A stretch of DNA of 64,000 nucleotides from Akebia trifoliata. Lineage: Eukaryota > Streptophyta > Magnoliopsida > Ranunculales > Lardizabalaceae. Below are positions 47,033-58,132 of this stretch, one piece after another; positions within the stretch are counted from its first letter, which is position 1, and the number at the start of each line of letters is the position of its first letter. The stretch spans positions 47,011,220-47,075,219 of the forward strand of contig CM030714.1 in the NCBI GenBank assembly GCA_017979445.1, written 5' to 3'. The notes below the pieces were generated by a model. The model was not told the DNA's origin, did no database searches, and worked only from the letters and a program-made list of their open reading frames with translations. Made by a program: the position numbers and the translations under genes.

Positions 47033-50000
47033 TTACCTGATCCGATTCTTGAAAAGGAACTCGACATCTTCAAGAGAAGCCGAGCTCCTCCTTGCAGTAA
47101 TCTTCAAGAGTGCACCATCTGCGAGCATGTGTTGCAATACCTTTGCAATGTTCTTACTGTCATCAATTCCAAGATGGTGACTTCCCATCAATGGAATTCC
47201 AAGTTCCTTCATCATGGTCCTCATTCCTGTGGCCTAGCACCAATAAACCAAAATACATCAAACAATGTCACTTTTGAAACAAATAATATATATATATATT
47301 CCATGAGTACTCACCCTTCTCTTGTAAAAATTGAGATAAATGTCTTTTAGATTGATCCACTCCATGAAGTATGCAGGTAGTTTAATACTCGAGTCTCTGC
47401 ACTGCTGAGGTACCTTTGTCTTCAAATCCCAATTGCCACTAACACCCAAAAAGGAAAGAACGATACATCAGCAGCAAGACAAAGAAAAACCAGTTGTTTT
47501 AGCTTCAAGTTAAGATTGTAAATTGATGAATTAAGTGGGAAAGAAAGTTTTTCTTATTTTATTAAATTTATTTGAAATGCTAAACGTAATTGCAACTCAA
47601 GACTCAAGATTTTATAATTTTTAATTATCGAGGAGTACTTGTGGAAGGACCAGAGAGCAGGATAACCACCCTCCCCTTCCCATGTCAAACACATGCACAT
47701 ACATCTCAACCCTGTCTGTCGTAATTGAAAATTGGTGCTAAGCATATGGGCAAATTAGTATTTATCGGCAGAGAAGTGAACTAACCAAGTTACAAAAGCA
47801 GCTCGACGAAGAGCTCCACCAAGCTCCCTTTCCCACAAATGATGATGGGTCATCCAACTTTCAAATTCCTGAAGAACCTTGTCAAATGGGATTGCTGTAT
47901 CATGCCAAACACTGCAAAGAAATGTTAGGTACATAACTTCACCAAGAAATACAAAAAATGGGAGCAATTATCAAAATACTGAAGATCCTGCTAAAATTCT
48001 CCAGTGATACTCATAAAGGAAATTAAAATTTTTGGTCAAAATCGGTACATGCGACTGAGAGATTAGCCAATAAAAGTATTGTCCAAGCTTCAATGCCATA
48101 CACCCAAACAGACTCAAATAAATAAAGTACTCTAATGTACCTCCAAGGAAAAAACTGGAACCATAAAGTTTCTGAAGAAAAAGTTATAATGAGCTCAAAT
48201 AGATTCTAGGATTATACTAATACGTGATCTCTATTGTACACACAATAGTTTTTAAGTGTTTGAAATTGGTCTTCGGGAGGTGAGGCTGAAACCTAGTTGA
48301 CAAGGACAATCCTGACCAAGTCAGTCTGATGTACATTGTGTCAAATGAAAACCCTTACAAAATCTGGAAAAAAAATTTCCACAAAATTCGATATATATGC
48401 TTATATATATGAACATCGCCTGTGTGACCGTTGCAAGAGGCCTCCTGTGACCATGACTGCAAAATGTTAGGAGAGGTGATGATATCCAAAGCTTTAGATT
48501 AAATCTACTAGCATACCGATCAACTCCCAGTTTTCCATATTTTCCTTCAATATATTCCTCTATTCTTTGCTCATTCATTTTGGTTGGCCTCACAAACCTG
48601 TAATTAGAGAAGAAAAAAAAAAGCAGTAAGCATTTGCAGTTGGAGAATATTGCTCTCAATGGAGACCACAGGCTCAAATATCAACAATGCAGCAAAGCCT
48701 ACTTAAATTGAAGTTATGATCCGTAAAGCTCGTCTATTAGTAAGTGTTCTTCTCTAACAAGGACACTTGTTTGGAGATACATCAAGATATCTGAAAGGTT
48801 TATTGTGAAAAGTATATGTCATGACCATAAGTTTTACTATCCCTAATCAAGAATTTGCCTGACTCTTATTAATTCTTTCATTTACTGTGCTGATCGACAT
48901 GCCTCATTTAAAAAAGCATGTTATAGTGGGCTGCATCGTGTAGAAATTTGTTACAATTACATCATAGCAAATCCAATCTTCCCTTGTTCTAAGAATCTAT
49001 TCATTCTGATGGTACACAATAACATTCAATTTTTCTTCAAATTTTAAAGTTCTACTTAATGTATTTTCCACAAGAGTTGTATTAATCTTTATCAGTAAAA
49101 TGATACACAAGATATATTCTGTTAAGCCACTATGCTCTTCTTACATTAAAAGTATGAACTAATATGTGAAATTTAATGGAAATTTCCATAGTATAACACA
49201 ATCAAAGACACAGGTAGCAGTGTGTTATGTACAAAAATGTCAAAAGAAAAGGGGTTCAGTAAAAATATCATTAAATTTAAAGGGCAAAGAAAGATTGCAT
49301 TTTGTCTAGGTGTAAACTCATTGAATATTAATTGCATCTCTTCTTGACATAAAGATTGCATGATAAGTTGTACCTGTGGAAGAAATCTACAAAGGCCATA
49401 GTTTTAGTATCAATCATCACAATGGGAAACTCTAGAATCTCGACTTTTCCTTCCAAATCAAGTACCAAAAGATAATCTAGATGCTGAGAACGTAAACGAT
49501 TGAGTTCAGATGCGTTCACTTGAAGCTCTGTGGAACAATTATGATTGAATGCTTCAAGGTGGATAGGGTCATCCATCTGTATGTCAAAGAGAATTTCAAA
49601 TAAATATCAGCAGAACTCCTAATATATTTAGCAATGAAACATAAGGAACTTTATCGAGGTTTAAAGGATATTTACCGCTATGAGCGTAAATGTGTATCAG
49701 GAAATAACGGTTATATATTAATGTTATACAAACCATTAAAAACAGTATAATGGCATTATAATATTATTTATTAACTTATGTACATGGTTTTAAAACCTAG
49801 TACCTCATGTCATCTCCTCCCCCACCCCCCACCACTATCAAGTTGACTCATCTCGGATAAGTCAAACTATTTAAATCAGTTCAAGATTATTTTATAATAT
49901 ATATTTATGTTTAAATAATTATAATTATTTCTTATTATAAGGTAGAGTAGTAGATGCTCAATCACTATATCTTACTTTATATCGATGACAAACATTTAAA

Positions 50001-50582
50001 TCATTAAAAGAATTAATTATTCCATATAAAAAAAACCTGCCACGTTTTCATGGATGATTCACATTAGCCATCTTTCCCGGGTGGGTTCAAGATTGGGATG
50101 ACTCTAGGACCTGTGCGGTACCCCTATAATGTCAATTTTGCTACTACTGTTCATGATAATTTAAACTGTGAAATTAACCAATTTTATGTCCTTTTGACAC
50201 CTTTTGTCAAACAGATAGTGAGCGAAAGCCAAGAAGCCATCACGAGTTCGTCCTAACAATTCAAACAAGGAGCATAGAAAGAGATCCAAACGACAAAAAA
50301 CATAAATTCAGCTTTGTTTGAGCTTCAGAAATGGAGATTGGGTGTAGTTTATCTTACCTTTGTGCACTTACCATGAGTGAAATACAGGCAAATTGGCTTC
50401 CACCGATCGGTCTTAGTTGTTACGGATACAATTGGAGGAGATGAATCGTGGGTGGAGACAGAAGCAGAGACATTGATGAGTCTTCGAATTGGAGAAAGTG
50501 AGACAAGAGTGGAGGAAGAAGACCTCATGAAGTAGGATGAAAGAGAGGTGATGTGTAACAGAGAAACCCTAGCAAACGCCAT
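47033..50582 (-). CDS. ERI-1-like DEDDh 3'-5' exonuclease, organelle-type leader
   Basis: On the minus strand six exons join in frame: 50582-50358, 49576-49374, 48597-48517, 47911-47786, 47438-47315 and 47233-47033, giving 319 residues. The order and wording match the Arabidopsis At3g15140-type exonuclease as I remember it. The first 50 residues are rich in S, R and hydrophobics with few acids, like an organelle transit peptide. A CCCH-like cluster follows (C65, C73, C89 with nearby H). Catalytic DEDDh residues are D115 and E117 in LVLDLEGK, D216 in CGNWDLKT, and H273/D278 in SHHLGIDDSKNI. The family trims structured RNA 3' ends; ERI-1 relatives act on small RNAs, histone mRNA and 5.8S rRNA. 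This leader would place it in plastids or mitochondria, where rRNA trimming is the likely job (inference). All junctions are GT/AG. Confidence 0.93.
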
Positions 50583-50612
50583 GATTGTCTACTGTTTCTC
50601 TTTGTGATCTTT

Positions 50613-50696
50613 GGAGACAGTTTAGAAGATTGGTGTTGTTGGATACAGTTTAGAAGATTGGTGTTGTTGGATACAGTTTAGAAGATTGGTGTTGTT
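50613..50696. repeat. 28-bp tandem repeat x 3 in the exonuclease 5' flank
   Basis: There are three consecutive 28-base units, GGATACAGTTTAGAAGATTG + GTGTTGTT. The first differs only by GAGA for GATA. A partial fourth follows. They lie 31-114 bases upstream of the exonuclease ATG, within its leader or core promoter. Confidence 0.95.
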
Positions 50697-51070
50697 AGAA
50701 GATTGGGTATGTGTGTTTTGAATTTTGATACATTTTTTATATCCGTTGTTTTGGCGGGTAAATTGGTCACTGAACTAAGGGTCTGTTTGTTTTGTGGATT
50801 CTAATCCTGAGTTTTTGACTCTAGAAAGTTGAGAGACTATTCTTGGACTGGATAGTTTAGATCCTGTTATCTACAGTTTAATATATTTAAAAAAATTAGA
50901 CGAGATTCATAATGTTTAATAATTTTTTGAACTCGACCTTAGATTAATACTTCAAAACACCGAAGATGTATATATTATAATGATAAATGGATACTCTGAT
51001 CAAATGTTACGGCATCCATATGAGGACATCAAAAGTTAGCGATCCAAATTAATTAAGAGTTGTGATATGG

Positions 51071-51234
51071 GTACACGCTAAAACGTACGTGGTCTGTACG
51101 CGGTTAAAATGGAAAAAGCACAAAATTATAGATTTTTTTTCCGGGATGCACAAAACCATAGATATTTTCTCTGGGATACATAAGGAAAAAAGATCTATAA
51201 TTTTGTGCCCTTGCCACGAGGCATCATTTTATCA
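51071..51234. mobile_element. F1 foldback MITE (GCACTAAAA subfamily)
   Basis: The left arm has GGTACACGCTAAAACGTACG; AGCACAAAATTATAGAT pairs with ATCTATAATTTTGTGC. The loop is duplicated (CCGGGATGCACAAAA and CTGGGATACATAAGG). The right end has GCCACGAGGCATCATTTTAT. Confidence 0.75.
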
Positions 51235-51405
51235 TTAGTCATTAGTTAAAGTAGAAATTTGAAAAACCTACAAATTTTATTTTATTATAAAAATTGGAAA
51301 GAGGCCATAGAACTAGTACACCATTCAGCCTTTAGTTAGCAATTTGGCTAATAATTTCTGAATTATAAATGGATTCACCAACTTATACATGAATTGATGT
51401 CAAAT

Positions 51406-51582
51406 CGTGATAAACTATCACTATAAAACATATGTGATCTGTACGGAGTTGATGTGGCAAGTGTATAGAATTATAGATCTTTTTCTTTGGGGTACATAAG
51501 AAAAAAAAGATCTAGAATTTTATGCACTTGCCACGTCAACCACGTACAGACTGTGTACGTTTTAGTGCATCATTTTATCACT
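51406..51582. mobile_element. F1 foldback MITE, well preserved
   Basis: GTGATCTGTACGGAGTTGAT pairs with ACCACGTACAGACTGTGTAC, and GATGTGGCAAGTGTATAGAA pairs with TTTTATGCACTTGCCACGTC. The loop is GGGGTACATAAG. The outer end is AGTGCATCATTTTATCAC. Confidence 0.85.
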
Positions 51583-51589
51583 AGTCTCA

Positions 51590-53309
51590 TGAATTTAAAT
51601 AATCGTATGATGCATTTGTTGGCACAAAAAAAAAATTTGTAGTTTTAACTTTATATGATAATTCATGATTTATTCATTTTTTTCAATTAAATAATTTATT
51701 AAAATTGTATGAAAAGAGATTTAAAACACATAAATTTTTTTTTAATTCTCAAATTTTGATATATTCCTCTCTCTCTCTCTCTCTCTCAAAATAAAATAAA
51801 AGTCTTTGATGTGTTTATAAAAGCTTTGATTGAAAATGGTACTAGTTCTTAATAAAACTTTATTTTTTTCTTGGTTTTGAATTTGTTCTATATTATATTA
51901 TTTTATAATACAAGAATAAATAAATACACCTCAGGATTTACCCTTTAAAGGTCTGACTTTAACAACTTAAGTCTTGGATTCAAAAGTCAAATCTACCATT
52001 TAAAAGGATGTGTTTATAAGTTCCTATCTGGCTGATGTGTACAAGAATTCTATTATGTTTCAATTGCTACTTGAACTCTTTTCCCCTAAGGTGAAAGTAT
52101 CAATTAGCCAATTTGATAAAATCTATAGGTGATGATCTTAGGGATTCTCCAGAGAAATGAATCCTTAGGAAAATGTGTATCCCTAGTAACTGACTGATCT
52201 CTCGAAGATTTCTCTTTTTCTTCAAATCCCAATGGTCATGGTGATGGACAATGGTTAAGGTTAGAAAAAGTCGTATACTATGAAATCGAATTATTAATCT
52301 CATTAAAAACATACTTACCAATCTTAAACAAAATATAATATTGGAGGTCAAAAGTTATTTTTTTCCATCATTGTTTCCCTAATTTGATATTTTTTCAATT
52401 AAATTTTTATTTTTTAATAAATTATGAACATAGTGAAATAAAGGAGTAAGATTCCATTAATTGACCAAAACAATAAAATAAAATAAAAAATCATAAATCC
52501 TTGGGATAAGGTTTTATGATGATGAGACTTAGTCTCCCAACTTGAATATCCAAGCGGGCGGGCTACTAGTGGTACAATGTCGTGCATTGACTTTGTACTT
52601 ATCAATTGTGACAAAGGAGACCAGTGGCTGGCTGCCTCCACCCATTTACTTCTCTTCAACTCTCTTTTTCTAGAGATTCATAAAAGTCTTTGTTGCTTGG
52701 AACTTAACGTGTTACATGACGACAGTCCACGTCAACTAAACCGACATCGGCAACGTAAACCTACAAGGCACAACTCTCAACGCAGACTACGTCAACGTGA
52801 GGTAGGAAGATGTTTAAGTGATTCTCATTATACGTATCACTAGGAAAACTTACTTGTCTTAAAGCATTTCGAACGCAACACCTTCTACACCTATTTATAA
52901 ATTAATCTTTTAGGTATTATGGGTATCCGTGTGATATGCATTCTAACCGTACTATTTATGAATTATTTAATTATTTTTAATTCAATTCAGATGTAAAAAA
53001 ATTAAAATTAAAATTGACTTATTTTCAACATAATTGCGTGAAATTTTTTTCTAATTTGAGTTCAACTAGATTTTTGAATATTTTTTATATAAAAATATAA
53101 ATAAATAAGAAGTAATAAAAATAAAAATTATTCATTTTTTTATATCATTTAAAGATATTTGTTATTGATTTTTATCCAAAAAGGATTTCAATATTTATAC
53201 TAATTTAAAAATAAGCTCAGATATGAGAATGAATTAATTATTTTATTATATGTTCTATTTAAAAGAAGAAAAAAATATATTATATAAAATGGGATCCATT
53301 GACACAAGA
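51590..53309. other. intergenic, no gene seen
   Basis: AT-rich, with a (TC)n run at 51770-51788. The stretch 52540-52850 is less AT-rich (GTCCACGTCAACTAAACCGA, GACTACGTCAACGTGAGG), but no frame in it resembles a known protein. Confidence 0.45.
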
Positions 53310-53455
53310 AATATCACACTATACCGACCATATAAGCATAACATTCATTGGTTGGGATACCATAGATTTTTTTCTACGAGATACACAAGAAAATAGATCT
53401 ACGGTGCTTTATACTTGCCACGTCAACCGAGTGAAATTTGGAGTCAGTAAATCAT
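53310..53455. mobile_element. F1 foldback MITE
   Basis: The centre has ACCATAGATTTTTTTCTACG, the loop GAGATACACAAG, then AAAATAGATCTACGGT and ACTTGCCACGTCAACC. The left outer arm is diverged. Confidence 0.6.
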
Positions 53456-53527
53456 TAGTGATTTTAGATCTTTAAAACGTGGGTGAGAGATAACTGGCAA
53501 CGAGAGCAATAATGGGCTGTGGCTCGC

Positions 53528-53696
53528 GTGTATACGTCACGTTAGCGTCACTGTGGACACAGTATCATTTGTCGCCACGTGGTAAAAGAAAATAGGTTGT
53601 AAGATAACCCGAATCTGGTAGATTAATATCTTCACGACACGTCATATAAGAAATCGGTGGATGGGTGACGCGAAAGTCGTCTTTGGATGACGTGTG
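53528..53696. promoter_or_regulatory. cluster of bZIP-type motifs
   Basis: Within 170 bases there are ACGTCA (53534), GCGTCA (53545), the palindromic G-box CCACGTGG (53575), ACACGTCA (53637), TGACG (53666) and TGACGTGT (53688). The block is less AT-rich than its flanks and has no hairpin structure, unlike the F1 MITEs that also carry ACGT cores. No gene starts immediately beside it. The nearest downstream gene is the glutaredoxin at 57671. Confidence 0.5.
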
Positions 53697-54411
53697 CACT
53701 GCGCACCGTCCGGAAGATTGACTTGTCTGCACAGTATCAAACTACAGTGAAACACAAATTCTTAGAGATTCGAAATGGAATGGATCGGGTAGTATATTTA
53801 AATAAATAGTGTTTTGGCAAAATTACTCAAACAGCAACTTCTTACCATTTAAGAAGAAAAAATTATACATCCAATTTCGTAATTATTTATTTGTCAAAAC
53901 GGTTAAGATATTGTTAATTAATATTTATTATTTATTTATTAATTTATCCTTTTGTGTGAACTTAAATTTTTGAAATTGTCTCTGCAACGTATGTGAAATA
54001 TCTAAAATAGTGTTTTAAAAATCGATTCAAACAGGTGGTTCAACAAGATTCAATTGGATTTTGTAACGAAATTGATTTGGTAATGAATAATTAGTTTTTA
54101 GGAATTGTATTTTTCATAAAAATAATTTAAGAATAACATTTAAATTTTTAATGATTCGAGTCAACCAAATTGAACCAAGATCGGCCAACTTTTAATCTAA
54201 TTATCAGTTCAAATTTAAAAACATCGTAAAATACTTGTTATTTATTTTTATTTTATTTTTATAACTATTTTGTTGTAAACGCAAGGGGCCAATTAGATAA
54301 TGGTTTGATCATATCAGGACATGATTGATTTAGAATTAATCCAATAAGTTACCAAATCATTCAGATTGGATTTTGGGTCTAACCGGATTCATTGATAGCC
54401 CTACAAATAGT

Positions 54412-54857
54412 TAGGGCTATCAATTATCCTAAATATATACAATTTCCATATCAGTTCAAACCGATCCGAACCCAAAAAATATGAAGAATTTGATTTGAAT
54501 GTATCCCAATTCACTCTCAAAAAAATCCAATCCAAATATATATATATTTTTGTTCATAATTTCAAACACAAACATATCGATAAAACATTTTAAATTTTTT
54601 GATTACCCATTATATTTGTAGTTGAAAATGGATTTTTTTTTTTTTTTTTTTTTAAGTTTTATATGATTTTATATTTTTAAATTTTTTTAAACATTGATAA
54701 TTTGAAAATAAAATATGTATTCGAATTAGTTTCAAATTAAGGATAAAATAAAATGAATTGGATTCAATTCACATATTCATTAATTCAATCAGATCGAATC
54801 GAATTAGATACATATTTAAAATAGTACGGATACTGAACCAATCCATTGTCAACCCTA
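54412..54857. mobile_element. hAT-like non-autonomous element, 8-bp TSD
   Basis: The ends are TAGGGCTATCAATTATC and CCATTGTCAACCCTA. They are flanked by CAAATAGT (54404-54411) and CAAGTAGT (54858-54865). An older relative ends immediately before it (CATTGATAGCCCTA at 54390-54403). Confidence 0.75.
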
Positions 54858-55177
54858 CAAGTAGTTAAGGCAATGTGTGTCTTTTTCAGTCACAAGCAGT
54901 TCACGCTCTCCTCGCTTATATTTTCCTCGACATAGTAACAAATTTTAAAAAAAAATGTGAAATATTATCCAAGTGGTGGGAAAATGTTCTTAGAATAGAA
55001 ATATCTCAAAAGATAAGTGTGTGTCGTCGGCTACCAATCTAATTAATCATCTACGGGTCCACCCGTTAATTGAGTGGTCAACATCTGAGCTAATTTCGGT
55101 AATTTCTAACTACACGATTGATCAAAAGCATTTCGGTCCAAAAGTGTTCAAATGGCTTATAGGTGCATTTATTTTAG

Positions 55178-55275
55178 AGAACTGCTATTGCCACACCAAC
55201 TGTTGCTAATGTTACACCAATTTTTATGTAAATCACCAAAGACTTGCATAGTTGGTGTGGTAATAACAACTCTCT
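55178..55275. mobile_element. F3 MITE, 98-bp minimal form
   Basis: The ends AGAACTGCTATTGCCACACC and GGTGTGGTAATAACAACTCT are reverse complements with few mismatches. Only about 50 bases separate the arms. Confidence 0.75.
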
Positions 55276-55290
55276 TATTTTACCTAAGAG

Positions 55291-55445
55291 ACGGGATAAT
55301 CTGACTCTCTTTTTTTGTACAATCTTTGTACATTCTGGTCACAAAACCGTAGATCCTTTTCTTCGGGATACATAAAGACAAAGATTTATGGCTCTATGAA
55401 CTACCAGGTCAAGAAGCAAAAAAAAAAAAAGGGAGTTAGATTATT
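55291..55445. mobile_element. F1 foldback MITE
   Basis: The outer end is GGGATAATCTGACTCTCTTT with its diverged partner AAAGGGAGTTAGATTATTC. The inner text is CACAAAACCGTAGATCC, the loop TTCGGGATACATAAAG, then GATTTATGGCTCTATG. Confidence 0.75.
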
Positions 55446-55551
55446 CTTTACCTAACAGTATAGATGGAGCTTTTGTAACGGAAAATCTAAAAAAATCCTA
55501 GGGATCCCAACAATTTGTAAGAGTTGCTTCGTTTGGAATTTGGATTATTGA

Positions 55552-55675
55552 AAAGACATTATATTGGCACATCAACTTTTACTTAGAACACACTGATCCT
55601 ATCAAAATTATTTTTGTATGGATCGGTATGTTGTAAGTATAAAAAAAATTTGGTGTGTTAATAGCATCTCTATTA
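55552..55675. mobile_element. F3 MITE, diverged
   Basis: The left end is ACATTATATTGGCACATCAA + CTTTTACTTAGAACACAC. The right end is TTTGGTGTGTTAATAGCATC. Arm complementarity is partial. Confidence 0.6.
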
Positions 55676-55751
55676 TTAAATTTTGATTTGGATGGTTAGG
55701 AGATTATGAAAATTAATTAATTTTAAAAATCTAGATTACCATTTGAATAAT

Positions 55752-55862
55752 ACTGAACTGACTCAATTGACGTAGAATGTGCACATAAACATAGGTTTTT
55801 TCCTTGTGTATCTCGAGGAAATCTATGATTTTGTACACATTCCACTTCATTTGAGTGATTCT
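55752..55862. mobile_element. F1 foldback MITE (ACTCAATTGACGT subfamily)
   Basis: The arms are GACTCAATTGACGTAGAATG + TGCACA and TGTACACATTCCACTTCATT + TGAGTGA. The centre is CATAGG...CCTTGTGTATCTCGAGG...CTATG. Confidence 0.75.
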
Positions 55863-56094
55863 CAATTTTTTTCCAATAAATGATTAGTTACAAAAGACAT
55901 TTTTTTAGTGAACGTGTTACAACTCACAACTAATTACTCCTATCTTTTTTTTTTTCGGTTTGTAAAGATGAAGAAATATAATCTATTTTCAATATTGTTT
56001 TTCTTTATTTGAGTTAGTTTAGAGCGATTCTTAGTGTTCGATTTTAAAATTTACAAAAATTGAGTTAAAATTTTTGTATTAAAATCTCAAATAC

Positions 56095-56205
56095 ACTCAA
56101 TTGACGTGGAATGTAGGCAGAACCATAGATTTTTTTTTGGATATGTATCTCAAGGAAAAATCTATGGTTCTATGCACATTCCATGTCAATTTCTTCAGTC
56201 AGTTT
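56095..56205. mobile_element. F1 foldback MITE (ACTCAATTGACGT subfamily)
   Basis: AGAACCATAGATTTTTTTTT and AAAAATCTATGGTTCT pair exactly. The outer arms are CACTCAATTGACGTGGAATG and GCACATTCCATGTCAATTTC. The loop is GTATCTCAAGG. Confidence 0.8.
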
Positions 56206-57059
56206 AGCAAAATTCTTAGTATTCAGTTATAATATTTATGGAAACTGATTTCGGAATTTAGAATTAGAATCTTGATTAATAAATCTTAATGGGTCATGCT
56301 CATACAACTGTGATACAAAATACCACATATTTTAGTGCAAAAGATGTCATTTTAATACAGAATACTAAATGTAGATTCTTATTCTCTAAGACACAAGACG
56401 TCAGGTCTTGCTTCATTAATATTTTAGCCGACTTTTATTTTATTTTTTATTATTGGAGAGAATCGTTATTATAATATGAACAAACATAACATTAGATTCT
56501 AGAATTCAAACCAATTGTATTTGTTAGATTTATTAATAAAATAATATTAAAAAAAATTGTACATATAATGAAAAAATATTGAGCCCACGACCTCAGTTGT
56601 TTTGTAAATCAATAATGAATAATAGAGATCAATGACTATATATTTTCATTTTAAAAGAAATTACTAATCATTAATCAATGATTAATGACATTTGGCAAAA
56701 TAGATCAACAATTAGTAATCAATAACAATGTATTTTTTTAATATATGTTTTAAAGAATTAATAATATCATAGACTAATTGATATTGATCACCAATGGTTA
56801 TTGATTACTAATCAACAATTAATGATAATTGGTAAGACAAATCAACAATTGACGATATTTGGTTATATTTTTTTATTTAAAATAAATAAAGATGGATTAA
56901 TAAGCAATGATCAAATGATTACTAGAAAGAGAGTTAAAAGCTAAACGAGATTGAGAGCCATTTGAATATATTTATAAAAAAATTAACATTTTTTTACTTT
57001 TGAAATGTTTAAAAGATTGAGCTACTTTTTAAAAGACTAACGATAATTTGACTTGAAAA
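56206..57059. other. intergenic with an internal inverted repeat
   Basis: The part from 56620 to 56850 is built from short alternating copies of CAATGATTAATGA/ATCAACAATTA, a locally self-complementary AT-rich stretch. No gene is seen. Confidence 0.45.
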
Positions 57060-57182
57060 TCTCACTTAGTCTAATACTCGATCGATGTGACAAGTGCAAA
57101 GAATCGTAAATTTTTTTTCTTTGTATCTCGAAGAAAAAAATCTATGATTCTGTGCATTTACCACAATGACCGAGTGAAAATT
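57060..57182. mobile_element. F1 foldback MITE upstream of the glutaredoxin
   Basis: The arms are ATACTCGATCGATGTGACAA and TACCACAATGACCGAGT. AAGAATCGTAAATTTTTTTT pairs with AAAAAATCTATGATTCT. The loop is CTTTGTATCTCGAAG. It ends about 490 bases before the glutaredoxin start. Confidence 0.75.
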
Positions 57183-57504
57183 TTCAAGTTAAACTATCAC
57201 AACCCTTTTAAAAATCTTTTTTTGTAGAGTAAAAACCTTTCTACTCCATGACCAAATGGGACATAGAAGTGTTAAAAAAGAAGGTAAAAAACTTTTGGAG
57301 TAATTTTGTGAGAATTTTCATAGAGGTAGGGACATAATGAAAATTAAAAACAAAAGGTTAAAAAAATAAATATAAAAAGACATTTAAAATGTAAAAAATG
57401 TGTTTGGCAATTGGAATTATCACCACCAATTAGATAAAAGAAGAAATTTTAGTGGGGCTTTGCTACGTCTAGGTACAAAATGATGTAAGAGGTGACAACA
57501 TTCA

Positions 57505-57529
57505 ACGTCACCCCACATCTAACGTGACG
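57505..57529 (+). promoter_or_regulatory. as-1-like TGA-factor element
   Basis: ACGTCA (57505-57510) and TGACG (57525-57529) are opposed, about 20 bases apart and about 145-165 bases before the start codon. Paired TGACG motifs are the binding pattern of TGA bZIP factors, which ROXY-type glutaredoxins bind. A TTAAAAA box at 57631 may serve as TATA. Confidence 0.55.
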
Positions 57530-57670
57530 CGTAAAGCTGTGCAATAGCCGCTACACTCGGTCACCACCTCTCTAACCCCAAAAAGCCAACGCCTTCCATA
57601 GAAATTAGAACTCTCCCTCTTTCTCTCTCTTTAAAAAGGGAACTACACATCCCTCTCTTTTCCAAGTACC

Positions 57671-58132
57671 ATGCAGCAAGCAATCCCTTACATGACTCAT
57701 ATACCGGTTCGACCGGTTGACCATCCATCACTGGTTGTTGAGAATCTCGATAATTCTTTGAAGGAAATAGGAATGATCAATGGAGGAGGAACAAGTAGTG
57801 TGAAGGGCATGGTAACAGATAACCCAGTGTTAGTCCTTGGGATACGTGGATGTTGCATGTGTCATGCTATGAAACGTTTGCTTCTTTCTCTTGGGGTGAA
57901 CCCTGGGGTGTACGAGGTGGATGAGGAGGATGAGATGACTGTGATTGATGAATTGGTGGCATCTAGAAGAGAGGAAGGAAAGGAGGAGGAGGATGAGGAC
58001 GACGGTAGACCGCAATTCCCATATGTGTATATAGGTGGGAGGTTGTTTGGAGGCTTGGATAGACTCATAGCGGCTCATATTTCAGGGGAATTGGTGCCCC
58101 TATTGAAGCAAGCCGGGGCCTTATGGCTTTGA
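57671..58132 (+). CDS. CC-type glutaredoxin, ROXY19/GRX480-like
   Basis: This single-exon gene encodes 153 residues. The active site CCMC is at 61-64 in the context GIRGCCMCHAMKRLLLSLGV, the CC-type class confined to land plants. The usual TVP glutathione-contact segment is represented by QFPYVYIGGRLFGGLDRL. The end HISGELVPLL...GALWL carries the ALWL motif that binds TGA transcription factors. In Arabidopsis the closest relatives are ROXY19 (GRX480/GRXC9) types, which link redox and salicylate signals to TGA-driven genes and repress jasmonate output. Residues 101-112 form an acidic insert (EEGKEEEDEDDG) between the active site and the FP segment, longer than in the copies I remember. The N-terminal 45 residues are poorly conserved. 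An as-1-like promoter element fits feedback by TGA factors (inference). Confidence 0.95.
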   Translation: MQQAIPYMTHIPVRPVDHPSLVVENLDNSLKEIGMINGGGTSSVKGMVTDNPVLVLGIRGCCMCHAMKRLLLSLGVNPGVYEVDEEDEMTVIDELVASRREEGKEEEDEDDGRPQFPYVYIGGRLFGGLDRLIAAHISGELVPLLKQAGALWL

